Origin: Ahaetulla prasina
Lineage: Eukaryota; Chordata; Lepidosauria; Squamata; Colubridae
Length of the DNA stretch: 64,000 nt
Direction of reading: 5' to 3'
NCBI RefSeq assembly: GCF_028640845.1
Contig: NC_080542.1
Coordinates: 65,609,064 to 65,673,063, forward strand
Shown: positions 1 to 10,487 of the stretch, in pieces
Layout of the letters: each line of letters opens with the position of its first letter
Position numbering within the stretch: position 1 is the stretch's first letter
Made by a program: the position numbers and the translations under genes
Notes under the pieces: model-generated
Databases searched by the model: none
Told to the model about the DNA's origin: nothing
What the model saw: only the letters and a program-made list of their open reading frames with translations

Positions 1-345
1 CCTGTGAGCTGGCCAATCAGTCACCCGGTACCAGTACTCTGTCCAAATCACCGCTCCTGCTCAAAACTTGGTCCGATTGCCCCAGCTTTGTGGTAGCCGC
101 AATGGCCGCCACCCCCGCCGCTGCGTCAAAGAGTTTCCTCTGACCTTCGAGGTCAGAGGAAACTCTGCCTGTTCCTCTTGGTCATCCAAGTTGCCTCTCC
201 TTCTTCTCCATCCCTACAGGACAGATCTGGTCTGAAGACCTCCCCGACAGTGGTTTGTCAGCCTGAAATTTTGCCAGGCTCATGAGAGCCTGCTAATTCC
301 TAACTGTATCACTGCAACGCTTCCGGCCGAATCCATCCATGCAGC
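1..345. other. GC-rich unassigned segment
   Basis: This stretch is clearly richer in GC and CpG than the AT-rich DNA that follows about 350 bases in. No long reading frame is open and I do not recognise the sequence. It contains the perfect hairpin listed separately. It could be the degraded end of an LTR element or of the R4-like LINE that follows, but nothing decides this. Confidence 0.3.
131..165. repeat. Perfect 15-bp inverted repeat (hairpin)
   Basis: Positions 131-145 (GAGTTTCCTCTGACC) are exactly complementary to 151-165, with a five-base loop TTCGA. No T-run follows, so it does not look like a terminator of a pol III gene. Its origin is unknown. Confidence 0.85.
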
Positions 346-359
346 AATGTTGACATGAT

Positions 360-1330
360 GAATGCTTACTGAATACTGAAGAGACCAAACTGGCCTACAA
401 GGAAGAGCAAATGAAGGATAGAAGAGACATGGTAAAGCAAAGTATTACATGACCAGTACATTAAAAACTAGAAAGCAGATAATCAAAAGACCTGGCAATG
501 GCTATGAGCAGAAAAATTGAAGAAAAAGATAGACTCTGGCTGTATAAGATCAAGCTTTAAAACAAATGCATGGAATTGAAAAAAAAAACAGTAATAGACA
601 ACAATGCAAAGAAATGCAAACTCTGCAAAGAAGCAGAAGAAATAGTAGACCACTCAATTAACTGCTGCAAATGTGGTTTTTTTTTTCTTACCTAAGTGTA
701 AGACAGTGATGGCAAACCTTTTTGGTACTGAGTGATTTTAAATCATTCTGATTTTGGCACTCTGATTTCAAACAATGGCATGGCAAAGAGGTAACAAGAT
801 ACATTGGAAAATATGCAAGAAATACCATTTGTCTGCAAGCAAAAGCTGGTGAGACCACAAAAATATTATAGATAAAAAAATAGAGAATGAAGAAAGTAAA
901 GTGCTCTAGCTTTAGAATTCAAACAGACAAGCATCTTGTGTGCAATACCCAATCTTAATAACTGTTATTTAAAAAACCCAAAAAAGCTTTAGTTAGTGGA
1001 TGTTACAGTACTTGGAGTAGAAAAGAAAAAGAAAAAGAAGAGGGGAAAAATCACATAATACAAAAACCTGCAAAAAAAAAAAGTAGAATGTGATTAAAAC
1101 AAGACGAAGATAGTACCAGTAGTAATAGATGCCTTGGGTGCAATCCCAAAACAACTGAAGCATCACTTAAATACCATCAGCATTGACAAAATCATTAGTC
1201 AATTGCAAAATGCAGCTGTACTTATAACAATTTATAAGTAATGACATCTTTAACACTATTAAACAAAAACATTTGATATCCCAGGTCCTTGAGAAGGAGT
1301 CAATAGACAGAAATGCCAAATCCATTCTAA
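360..1330 (+). mobile_element. R4/Dong-like LINE remnant, 3' (C-terminal) part
   Basis: Broken plus-strand frames resemble the C-terminal part of R4/Dong-type LINEs, which have a zinc knuckle followed by a restriction-like endonuclease. A CX2C...H...C knuckle (CKLCKEAEEIVDH) is readable near 613-655. Around 1100-1215 a second frame reads VPVVIDALGAIPKQLKHH, like the tail of this LINE class. Stops and frameshifts are numerous and a hAT-like end lies within it. A better preserved relative occupies about 60.5-62.97 kb. The clade assignment comes from memory of motif style. Confidence 0.45.
703..785 (+). mobile_element. hAT element end fragment
   Basis: The sequence beginning CAGTGATGGCAAACC at 703 matches the terminal inverted repeat of other hAT copies in this window (compare 8503 and the right end at 13084). 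No matching right end or target duplication was found, so it is a fragment, lying within the R4-like remnant. Confidence 0.45.
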
Positions 1331-2616
1331 ACATATGACTGAATGTGTGACAAACTAAAATAATAATTTAATGTCCTGTAGAATGAAGAAGTTGCCATAG
1401 TCTAGTCAATGTTGCTCCCTTATTCTAGCTCTTTGTTTGTCTTGGCTGCTTACAGAATTTTAATTTTATTCTTTCATTTTAAGTAAAATAAAGCATTATC
1501 TTTGGAAATGGACTCTTGAGAGCAAATGCAGGAATAGATGGACATTACAATATATTATATATGCATTGTAGTTTCCTGATCCCTTTGGGCAAAGGCAAGA
1601 GCAAGGCAGTGGCAACTACCAGGTCCTAATGCTAAACACAGACTTGGCTTACTTAATATGAACTGCATTCATCCAGAACAAAGAGCAGAAAAAATCAATT
1701 GCTGTGTTTATTTAATATTTTATGTCTGAATATATAATAGTATGTCTTAATGTGAGGGTCTGGTCAACATACTATCTATTAAGACATTAGGAGGGTTACT
1801 CAGTACGTTGAACCCAAAAGTGCCATCTCAATTCACTTAAATTTAGCATGTTCTGTAAATTCAACTATGGACTCTCAAACACTCTCCCCCCCTCACTTTA
1901 TAATTTTAAAACTTTACCACAAATACCCCCAGGTCTTTCTTGGACTTTAACAGTAACAATGGAGTAAATTTTATTGTGCTATTTCAGCATAATTCTCCTA
2001 CATCTTGATATTTGTTTTTAATTTTATTGAAGGCTGCCATGATTTTGCAGAGTTGGTGATATATAAATTCAATATAAATTATTCTTTCTGCTTATAAAAC
2101 AGAAAGAAAAAATAAGGTGGATAATAATCTATGATGAACTGAGCAAATAATTTATTGAAAGGAATACTAGAACAAAAAGTGCCTTCATTTTAAGAGGTAA
2201 AAATCACAATTAAATATTTTTCTTTGCATAACAAGACATGAAGCCTCTAGCAGGTGTGCAACTATTATTGCAACGTTTTAAAAATAATAGCCAGCCTTTA
2301 AAATTTAAAATGCATGAAAGGAAGACAAAATGTTCATTTTACATTCATCAATTAAATTTGTTAGAAGCTCAGATGAAAAATTTTGGTTCTTAAATTGAAC
2401 TACATAACTAACTCATCTTGACTTCTGCATTTGTTATGAATAGCTTTTGATCATTTCCCAACTTACCAAAGCTGTATCTGGCTGAGAATTTTAACCAGTT
2501 TAGTAATATTATTGTAAGCTTCCATGTGCTGGAAGGCTAACTTACATGCTTGCAGAACCCTGAAAGGGGATTTGAAAATGAAGTGAATACTTCCTAAGAC
2601 TATATACTCTGTAAAT
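1331..2616. other. AT-rich intergenic DNA, nothing recognised
   Basis: No long ORF, recognisable repeat end or RNA gene is apparent. The stretch is AT-rich throughout. Confidence 0.5.
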
Positions 2617-2624
2617 AAGCAGAC

Positions 2625-2799
2625 CAGTGATGGGTTCCTACCGGTTCACTCCGGATCGGCTGAACCGGTAGCGGCAGTGGCAGGAGACTCTGCCCACCCA
2701 CCCGGATGCTTCTGTGCATGCGCAGAAGCATCACATGCATGCTAGCGCGTGCATGCCCACAAGCGAACTATTAGTGACAGGTTTTGAAACCTGCCCCTG
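2625..2799. mobile_element. Short non-autonomous hAT element (175 bp)
   Basis: An exact 8-bp duplication AAGCAGAC lies at 2617-2624 and 2800-2807, immediately outside ends that begin CAGTGATGGG and finish GCCCCTG. Eight-base target duplications and CA..TG ends are hallmarks of the hAT superfamily. The interior has the CCGGTTC/GAACCGG motif of the CAGGGGTGAAA elements elsewhere in the window (11340, 14862, 36067) and a GCATGCGCAGAAGC-type inverted repeat. It is too short to code for transposase. Confidence 0.85.
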
Positions 2800-2807
2800 A
2801 AGCAGAC

Positions 2808-4270
2808 TAACCCATAGGGAATTTTACATTTGATTCCTCTTCTGAGATTCATAAGCTAAATGCTTAAAGACCATGCTGCTTAGGTTATAACTTTCTCTTC
2901 TATTACCTTGCTCAGATGAAATCTGAAGAAGTTCTTGTGTTTCACAGCAATATATAAAGATTGTTTGTGAATGGAAGCCTTATGCTAATATGGAATAACA
3001 TTCTTATTAAAGCTTAAATTTATCCTTTCTCCTACTGTTTAAAAATTAATGATGGTTTTATCAGAATTGTTTTCATAAATTGATGTGATCCTACATGACT
3101 TTTATCAGACTTTTCATTATTTTTACAGAAACTAATACCTTACTCTGTGACTTTTGAAATTACAAATGGCACTACCGTACTCTTAGTTGTCTTTTCATAT
3201 ATTTTACCGAAAAGAGGAAAATAATGAATAGCTAAATTAAAGGAATAAACAAAGACATTTTTGGCATATGCTATATTTTTTTATTTACCTTAGCTTTGCT
3301 TAATCAAAAGCATTTGTAATGCCTTGAAAACATATGGAACCAAGCCTGTGATGTAGGAAAAAAAACAATGTTTTGGGACATAATAATGACCACAATTAGC
3401 AGCTTAAGATGACGCTATTTGAAATGTTAGGCTCTATGGATTTCTGTTAAGATGTGGCTGTTAATTAGAAAATTAGTCCTTTCTGAGAGGGTGCGTCCTA
3501 TTAAAAAAGGTTCTGAGAGAGAAAAAAAGACAGAGAAATTACATAAAGCTATAGTTAGGAAGAATTATGGCAGCTCTTTTGCAGATTCAGATGTTTATTA
3601 AAAAGTAAAACACATAGTTACACTCTTTCCATGTCACTTTTTCTAAATATTATCAAGCACATATAGTGAAATTCTGTAGCAATTTGGAGGAGAAATAGAT
3701 TTTTATTGTTGTATTATGCTTTGGAAAAAAACTTAGAGAGAGTAATAATGTATTCCTTTTGCAACAGGGATATGGATCTATTCCTGGGGAGTTTGTATAC
3801 TAGTATGGAGACAATTCTTTTTATGTACATACGGAATGGCTGTAGTTTTAAAGCGAAATAAATCTTAACCTAAAGAAAATAATTCATATTTTCCTTTTCA
3901 TTAGAAAAGAAATGCTCTGCAATAGCAAATGTACATTTTTAATTACTGAATTTAGTTATTTCCCCAGAAATCTGCCTACTTTAAATTATACTAATACAAT
4001 ATGTACAATAAATAAATACACTGCTACAATAAAATAACTCCTCAAACGATAAACAACTACTAGTTGCTATACCAGATTTTTAAAATCTTCCAGAAAAATA
4101 TGAAGGGAGCAATGTTTTTTCAGAGGAAGGGAGCACTGACAGAGAATGCCTGCTCTCATGACCTTTCCCATTAAACATCTTGGATTTATTGTCCCTGTTC
4201 ACCAAATTGTTTCTTTCATGGTACTGCATAAAGATCGCCTATTGCCTACTTTTCATCTCTGTTTTGCTGT
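2808..4270. other. AT-rich intergenic DNA, nothing recognised
   Basis: No coding frame, SINE, LINE or terminal-repeat structure could be supported here. Short A- and T-runs are common. Confidence 0.5.
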
Positions 4271-4440
4271 TACAGGTAATCTTTGCTTATTGACCATTCG
4301 TTAAAGACTATTCAAAGTTGCAATTATGCTTAGTGAGTGATACTTTCAACCAGTTGTCAAAGTTGCAGCTGTGGAAGTACTCCTGCAGTCAGATGATTGC
4401 AGTTTAGGCTCTTAGTAACCAGCTTGTATTTCTGATGATG
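4271..4440 (+). mobile_element. Decayed copy of the 'GGTAATC..' palindromic repeat
   Basis: The sequence starting ACAGGTAATCTTTGCTTA and continuing through repeated 'gtgac/caaagttgca' words parallels the better copy at 28485-28870, which starts CAGGTAATCCTTGACTTAC. It is heavily diverged, and the far end is uncertain. Confidence 0.35.
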
Positions 4441-4544
4441 TCAGGTCCACCTTCATGTCCTGCCATTTTGTTGAAAGCATTTTTCACATGCTTTCACTTT
4501 TGCTGTAAGCTTGGAAATAAGGGAGGGAAATTATCTTCAGAGGC

Positions 4545-5060
4545 AGAGCATTAAATTTTTTTAACAATTAGTTCTGTGGACATGGCTTGACAGTCATGTG
4601 ACTGGGTGGGCATGGCTGGGTGGGCATGTGACTGGGTAAAGGTTAAAGGTTTCTCTCGCACATACATGCTAGTTGTTGCCAACTCTAGGGGGCAGTGCTC
4701 ATCTCCGTTTCAAAGCCGAAGAGCCAGTGCTGTCCGAAAATGTCTCCGTGGTCATGTGGCCGGCATGACTCAACACCAAAGGCACACGGAACGCTGTTAT
4801 CTTCTCACCAAAGGTGGTCCCTATTTTTTTTTACTGTCATTTTTATGTGCTTTCGAAACTGCTAGGTTGGCAGAAGCTGGGACAAGTAACAGGAGCTCAC
4901 CCTGTTACATGGCACCACTAGGGATTCGAACCGCCGAGCTGTCAACCTTTTGATCGACAAGCTCAACATCCTAGCCCCTGAGCCACCATGTCCCTTTTTT
5001 GTGACTGGGTAGGCATGGCCAACTCGACATCACTCACGTCAAGAGGTGCCTCACCCAGGC
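4545..5060 (-). mobile_element. Older DNA-transposon-like repeat split by a SINE
   Basis: The sequence flanking the SINE reads as the reverse complement of the segment at 28870-29054. Both contain runs of 'ctgggt(g/a)ggcatggc' and a motif 'catcactca' preceded by 'ggccaactcgac'. The left edge resembles the hAT-type end CAGTGGTGGGATTCAA in degraded form. No target duplication was found for this outer repeat. It was present before the SINE landed in it. Confidence 0.4.
4639..4998 (-). mobile_element. Sauria SINE, near full length
   Basis: Read on the minus strand, this begins with a tRNA-like head (GGCTCAGGGGCTAGGA, then a B-box-like GGTTCGAATCCC) and ends with an ACCTTTAACCTTT-type tail. The body has the diagnostic words 'gccggccacatgaccacgg' and 'ctgccaacctagcag'. 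The 11-bp duplication GTGACTGGGTA lies at 4628-4638 and 5001-5011, as expected for target-primed insertion. This family is known to borrow the tail of BovB LINEs for mobilisation. It is slightly diverged and the tRNA-like structure is no longer perfect. Confidence 0.92.
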
Positions 5061-5279
5061 CCTTTCCTCCCAGTCATTCCTTGGCACACCTGTAGCTATA
5101 GATCTATAAAAATGTTGCTCACCTTTTTTCAACTTTATTATGTGCATCTACATATTATAGATGTACAGTGGTCCTTTTCATGGACCACTGAAAGGAAGAA
5201 ATGGCTACCATGCTTTGCCCAAGAATGTGATAGGCATGTCACAAAACAGGCTTTTGAAGGATTGCCACAAAGAAGGGGG

Positions 5280-5650
5280 AGGGCAATATATTTTCCAAAG
5301 AAGCAGAAGGCAAAACAAGAAGCAATAGATGGAAACTGAACAAAGAAAGAAGCAACCTAAAACTAAGGAGAAACTTCCTGACAGTGAGAACAATTAACCA
5401 GTGGAACTACTTGTCTCCAGACATTCTGGGTGCTTGATCACTGGAAGTTTTTAAGAAAAGACTGGATAGCCATTTCTCTGAAATGGTATGAAATGGTTTA
5501 GGGTCCCTTGTAAGTGTTATTCTGTTATTCTGACACCTTTCCCAGGCCCTCCACTCAGATTTTGCCATCCTCAGTGTTCCTGCCAGAGCAGGGGGTTGGA
5601 CTAAAAGACCTCCAAAGTCCCTTTAAACTCTGTTATTCCATTATCCCTGA
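5280..5650 (+). mobile_element. CR1 LINE 3' end
   Basis: The plus strand carries the very common CR1 3' region: 'aactaaggagaaacttcctgac', 'cagtggaactacttg', 'gttggactaaaagacctcc' and an ending rich in TTATTC words. No reverse transcriptase is present, so the copy is strongly 5'-truncated. The downstream boundary merges with a CA microsatellite. An opposite-strand CR1 piece follows 65 bases later. Confidence 0.85.
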
Positions 5651-5654
5651 GAAA

Positions 5655-5708
5655 CAAACAAACACACATACACACACACGCACGCACGCACACACACACA
5701 CACACACT
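5655..5708 (+). repeat. (CA)n microsatellite
   Basis: An imperfect CA/CG dinucleotide tract separates two oppositely oriented CR1 fragments. Confidence 0.95.
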
Positions 5709-5714
5709 CAATTT

Positions 5715-5805
5715 AAGCAAATTGTTTTGGAGACTTTAGAATCAGAAGGTACCTTGGAGATCTCATAGTTCAACCTTCTGCTCAAGGCAGAAGACCTCAT
5801 ACAAA
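5715..5805 (-). mobile_element. CR1 LINE 3' fragment, opposite orientation
   Basis: The words 'aatcagaaggtaccttggag' and 'ttcaaccttctgctcaaggc' are the reverse complement of the CR1 3' end seen on the plus strand just upstream. The two pieces could pair with each other across the CA tract. This copy is short and has no ORF. Confidence 0.7.
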
Positions 5806-6014
5806 CGCAAGTTTGCAGACATCCTGGGCACACAGCCTTCCACTATGGAGCCCTTCTCAGGGAGCAAAGCAAAAACTTTCTGATCCATCCTGAAGTTGAG
5901 CTCCAGAGTGGTGGTGGTGGCAGCAGCGGTGGAAGGAGAGCTCCAGAGCGATGGCAGCAGCGCTCTGGATGGGCGGCCCTTGGTGGTGGAATTTTCTTTC
6001 AGGCCTCACATCCA

Positions 6015-6660
6015 TCAAGATGTTGCTTGATCTCGTGGCTGCTTTTTGTGGCCCTTGTTGGTGCTGGGCATGCCTTGGGTGCTTGAGGAGACACCCCACA
6101 TACTCTCCCAGTCGGCAGCTGTTTCTCTCCACTGCTGCTCTTGCTGGGAGAGCATCTTGCTCAGCATAGTGAAATTTAGCAGCTGTGAGCCGCCGCTTTT
6201 CTCTAAGTTCCATCCATGTAGCTATGCGGCAGAGAGAAGCAGCCAGGTTGAATGATATTTCTCTCTGCCGCAGCGCTTTCTGGATGGGACTTAGAGGAAA
6301 GCAGCAATTCATGATTGCTAAATTTTGCTGTGTTGTGAAAGATGCTTTCCCAACAAGAACAACAGTAGAGAGAAACAGCAGCCGACCCAGAGAATACATG
6401 GAGTGCCTCAAGATGTTGCTTGATCTCGTGGCTGCTTTTTGTGGCCCTTGTTGGTGCTGGGCATGCCTTGGGTACTCGAGGAGACACCCCACATACTCTC
6501 CCAGTCGGCAGCTGTTTCTCTCCGCTGCTGCTCTTGCTGGGAGTGTGTCTTTTGCAGCACAGTGAGCCTTGGGCACTCAGGGAGATGCTCCACGTGTTCT
6601 CCCAAGACAATGGCCCGACCCGGCTGCTTGTTTCTGCTGCAACGCTTCACGGATGGGACA
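6015..6660. repeat. GC-rich cluster of direct and inverted repeats
   Basis: A unit of about 140 bases at 6015-6155 recurs in direct orientation at 6408-6547 with very few differences (period 393). Between them the same sequence recurs inverted, so 6112-6245 and 6246-6385 form a long imperfect palindrome. A weaker third direct unit follows to about 6655, again ending GGATGGGAC. Several frames on both strands are open across the cluster. The longest is a 239-codon minus-strand frame at 5857-6576 in which a segment of about 50 residues is duplicated. I do not recognise the family; it could be the interior of a large DNA transposon or a local satellite. Confidence 0.75.
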
Positions 6661-7603
6661 GTATGGTAAGAACCTTACCCAAACCGCTTCAGCCCACCTG
6701 TGCCTATGCCACTTCCCTGCTTCCCACCTGCCTGTGCTTCCCCCCTGCGGCCCTTCAGCGGAGTGTAGCAGGCTGCAGGCCAGGTAAATTGCTTCAGCCT
6801 GGGAGGAGGGTGCAGTCTGAGGCCAGGGCAGGGTTCTTTAGGTGACAGTGGGAAGCAAGCATAGATTACTTGGGGGCAATGCATTCAATGGCCTTGAGGG
6901 TGAAATGTAAGTAAACCAGAAACTTACCTACCTAGGAAGTGGTGAAGGCTTAGGTTGGAAGCGAGGAAGCCAGAGAGTGGCTGGGCTATGAGCACCACAT
7001 GGCCTAGGCTAGAGCCTAGGCAAGCTGTGATGGCTGGGAAGCCAGGAAAGGAGGTAAGTGAATCAACTGGGCTGTGGGCATCACATGGGGAGGCAGCCAG
7101 ACTGGCTGGCCCAAAGAGATTGTGATCAACTCAATAGACAGGGCCCCCTGCATGCCAAGGTGATCCGACCAGGGTAAGCTGCTGCCATCCGGATGGGAAG
7201 CAGATGCCACCCTATGGGGCCGGCTGCAGGGTGAGGCAATCTGACAGGGGTAGGTCAACCATCCTTTCCAGCCCCGCTTCCCTGAAGGGGTACCTGGCTG
7301 TGCTTACCTGTTCTGTTGCTGGAGCAGTCGGGAGTAGCCCGAGGTGGGCATTCAGAAGCAGGCCAAGAGTGGGAGGCCGCCACATCATAGGCCCCAGCAA
7401 AGGCAGGCAGGCAGGCAGGGCCACGTGGCCATGTGGTTGAGGCAAGGGAGCCAAAGATCAGCTGCAGCTATGTCGCGGTGTGACTCTAAGGCACCAGCCA
7501 TGGTGTGCGATGCCAATAAATAGTGGCAGGGTGGGGCAGGGCCAGCCAGCAATTTAACAACTGGTTCAGTCAAAGTGGTGCAAATTGGTTGAATCCCACC
7601 ACT
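6661..7603. mobile_element. GC-rich block with a hAT-like right terminus
   Basis: The block ends near 7603 with GGTTGAATCCCACCACTA, the reverse complement of the CAGTGGTGGGATTCAA end common to hAT elements in snakes. Preceding words ('ttaacaactggttcagtcaaa') fit such an end. The matching left end and a target duplication were not found, so the extent is uncertain; the repeat cluster to the left may belong to the same element. No protein is recognisable. Confidence 0.4.
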
Positions 7604-7880
7604 ACTCTCAGACAGCTCCAGTCTGGTTCCAAGGTGGTTGTGTCCTGAGAGTGACCTGTTATCTGCCTAGCACTTCAGCATTCTCAAAACAATCTTGTGG
7701 CATCACGTTGGCTCCTTGTGAACTGGTCAGTGGGGTTGGGTTTGAGAAAATGGAAGAATTGCTTCTTGCTTTGCGTGGGACCTTCAGTTTCTGCCTGACT
7801 TTACTTTCTCTCAGTAAAAGTTATTTTGATTCAGTTCAATGGAGTCATGAGTTTCTTGAGGGACAAGCTGGGGCAGGTCC
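7604..7880. other. Unassigned segment
   Basis: I see no recognised repeat or gene. A frame of about 100 codons is open at 7585-7890 on the plus strand but has no recognisable motif. Confidence 0.3.
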
Positions 7881-8345
7881 TTACAGATGATTGCAACTCC
7901 TCATGATCACATTATCATCATTTTCAACCTTCCCTGCCAGCTTTCCACAAGCAAAGTCAATGGAGAAGGTACAGGGAAGGTTGCAAGCCTCTCTGGTAAG
8001 GTCCTCTGGCTTTTTTGTGCTTCCACTGTCCATCCCTGATCTCATTGTGTTTATAACCTGCCACACAGTCCAACCCCTGGTTTTCCTGTACTTGTCCCCA
8101 AGCCTTTCCCAGTTTCCCAAAACATATACACACTTCTCTGACACTTTCACGGGTTCCCCTTGGCCTCTCCCACCCCCTTATGTAGAACTTCTACTACTTT
8201 TCATTTAATGACCAGCAAGGGGATATAACAGCAACTGGGACTAGTAGTATTGTTGTCACTAAGCAATGGGATCATTGTACTTTATGACAACATCACTTAG
8301 AGAGGGGAATATCAGTCCAAATTGCTACTGTAACTTGATGGTTAC
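7881..8345. mobile_element. Decayed palindromic DNA-transposon-like repeat
   Basis: Words such as 'gatgattgcaactcctcatgatca' and 'caagcaaagtcaatgga', and the end 'taacttgatggttacctg', parallel the repeat at 28485-28870 in the opposite orientation. Divergence is high and no target duplication is detectable. Confidence 0.35.
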
Positions 8346-8502
8346 CTGTAAAAAAACAAAAATAAAAAACAACAACAGTTAAGATTAGAATAGCCAAAGG
8401 CCACATCCATTGGGACTCTCCAGCTAAATATCTTCTGTATTGTTTTTAGATGTTCTACAAAAGTCTGTGGCTTTCGATATATACATAACTATTGCTATAG
8501 AT

Positions 8503-8826
8503 CAGTGATGGTGAACCTTTTTGGCACCGAGTGCCGAAAAGGAAGCACTTTGTGCATGCACGTATGCTTGTCAGGGCCACGACTAGGAAGAGGAGCTGCC
8601 CAGGGGGCATGTGCACGCTGGATAAGATACTTCCAGTTTCTGGTGCACTCTTTTGGTTTCTGATGTGCATGCACACATACCGATCAGCTGGCTGGTGCAC
8701 ATGCTCAAGCCGGAAAATGGAAGACCAGCTTTGTACATGCACAAAGGCCAGCTGATCGTCATGTGCACATGCATGCCAGAAACCCGGAAGAGGAACGGGT
8801 GATGGCGCATAGGTTCACCATCACAA
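8503..8826. mobile_element. Non-autonomous hAT element (324 bp)
   Basis: The ends CAGTGATGGTGAACC and GGTTCACCATCACAA are inverted copies apart from the last two bases. They are flanked by the exact 8-bp duplication CTATAGAT at 8495-8502 and 8827-8834, which places the element in the hAT superfamily. The interior is rich in GCATGCAC-type words and has no transposase coding capacity. Confidence 0.92.
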
Positions 8827-8834
8827 CTATAGAT

Positions 8835-9248
8835 AATGTAGAGAATTGATGTTAAAACCTCTGCCTGTTGTTCATCATTCATTTTCTACCTCTCTCTGCC
8901 TTGGCCTGCTTTTTCTCCCATTTTGCTACTAACTATTTTTGATCTTTGCTGATGCTTAATAAACATCTAGTTAGCTGAACTGTGCCATGACCTAGATAAA
9001 AGGATTGGCTGGGAGTATGCTGGGTGCAAGCTAAACAACATATTATCCAATATAATCTTCAAATGGATAGAAGGGGATCTTTAGCAGGCATATTCTACCT
9101 GCCTGCAACTGTTGGGCACATTTTATTTGAAACTATATTCTTGAAGGACTGTGATTGTGAGCTATATAGAGCCATATATAGCTTTATAGGTAATAAACAA
9201 CATTAGACCTAAAAATATAGTGATAGCTATGTTATGTGATAATACTAA
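8835..9248. other. AT-rich spacer between two hAT elements
   Basis: Nothing is recognised. It contains a short unassigned 60-codon frame at 9024-9206 with no motif. Confidence 0.4.
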
Positions 9249-9624
9249 GTCTAGCCCAGTGATGGTGAATGTATGGTACGCGTGCCAGAGGTGGCACTCA
9301 GAGCCCTCTCTGTGGGCTGGCATCACTGTGCCCTGAGACATTGGCCCAATCCAGCCATGGCCGACACAACCTCTCTAACACGAGGGCTGGAAGGGTGGGA
9401 CTGGAATCTGGGAAAGGATATGATAGAAAGGGGACATGCCCACAGCTGAGGAGCAGCAGCAGCTTCCTCCTGCTTCTCTTCATGCAACACCCTGGCTGGC
9501 TGTTGCGGGGCCAGGAGGACACGCACAAGCAAGGATACTCTTCTCAAGCATACAGCTGGGCTTGGCCAAAGTGCAGCAAAGAAGCACAGGATGGGCAGGT
9601 TGACAGCTGATGGGTGAATGTCCT

Positions 9625-10142
9625 TGTTGTGCCTCATCCGCTTTCCCCGCAGCCGGGGCCTTCTTATCTGCTTCTGAACGCTGAGGAATGTTCTAGCATG
9701 CCTCCCGGCCCCAGCCCTGGCTCCATGCCCAGACATGCTGAGGAAGAAGAAGCGCCTCCAGCCCCCAGCCCTGGCTCCATGCCCAGGCAAACGGATCAAC
9801 TAGACCCCTCCCCCTTCCCCACAGCATGTGAGCCTGAGGAAGGTCAATTATCAACAACTGCAGACTGGAATGACCCTCGCTTCAGGAGAATTGATAAGCA
9901 GCATCAACAGAAGGAAGGGAGGGGCAGGCCGGGATAAGTGCTGAGTCATGGAGCCATACCCCATGGCCTATATAAAGGATCTGCTTTCTGGCATTCTCTG
10001 AAAATCTACCTTATCTTGCTGAAATCACTTTCTGGTCTCCTGCCTGCCTTGAGAACTTTGCTAGGACTTTGGCAGAGCTGCAGAGGCACGCCTGATTCGG
10101 ATTTCCCTGACCCAGCCGTCAGCGGAGAAGTGGGACACAACA
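9625..10142 (+). mobile_element. LTR of an LTR retroelement, inside the hAT composite
   Basis: The 518-bp segment starts TGTTGTG and ends CACAACA, perfect short inverted repeats typical of LTR ends. A TATATAAAGG promoter-like box lies at 9968-9977, well placed for transcription start inside the LTR. A word of about 24 bases ('cccagccctggctccatgcc') is repeated near 9709 and 9758. The flanking five bases do not match (GTCCT and GTAAT), so it is either the 5' LTR of a truncated element or an old solo LTR. No gag, pol or env frame is present. The LTR type (Gypsy, BEL or ERV) is undetermined. Confidence 0.5.
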
Positions 10143-10278
10143 GTAATTGGTGAGGACGCTTTGGCTTTTTTCGAGCCTGATCCCTGGGTGGGCATGCAAG
10201 GTTCAGCAGGGCCAGCCCCCTTTTCCCACTGCCCTGAGCTTCTTTACTCCTCCAGGTGAGCAATGCTGAAGTATGAAG

Positions 10279-10487
10279 GGCCTGACCCCACAGTGCTTCA
10301 TCACTTAGTTGAAGGCTTCATTCAGCCTTTAAGCAATAAGGCTGGCCGTGGAATCAGAATCAGATGGGTGCAGGAACCAATGCCGTCCATGGCCCTGGTG
10401 TGCTGCTCACTTGCATGTGCCAGCCTTACTGTTTGAAGGCTGAATGGAGTCTTCAACTGAGTGACAAAGCACTGTGGGGCCAGACCG
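10279..10487. repeat. Inverted repeat with ~60-bp arms
   Basis: The left arm, about 10281-10346, and the right arm, 10419-10486, are reverse complements with a few differences ('cccacagtgctt' against 'aagcactgtggg'; 'ttcagccttt' against 'gaaggctgaa'). The loop is about 70 bases. It may be a small palindromic DNA transposon or part of the neighbouring LTR element's leader. Confidence 0.75.

Noticed and set aside
4639..4998. tRNA gene suggested by A- and B-box-like sequence
   Set aside because: The tRNA-like head belongs to a Sauria SINE with a tail and target duplications. The same applies at 59878-60230 and 61806-62150.
5955..6845. Several overlapping ORFs on both strands
   Set aside because: They overlap in multiple frames over a GC-rich repeated region. 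Only the repeat structure is supported, not a gene.
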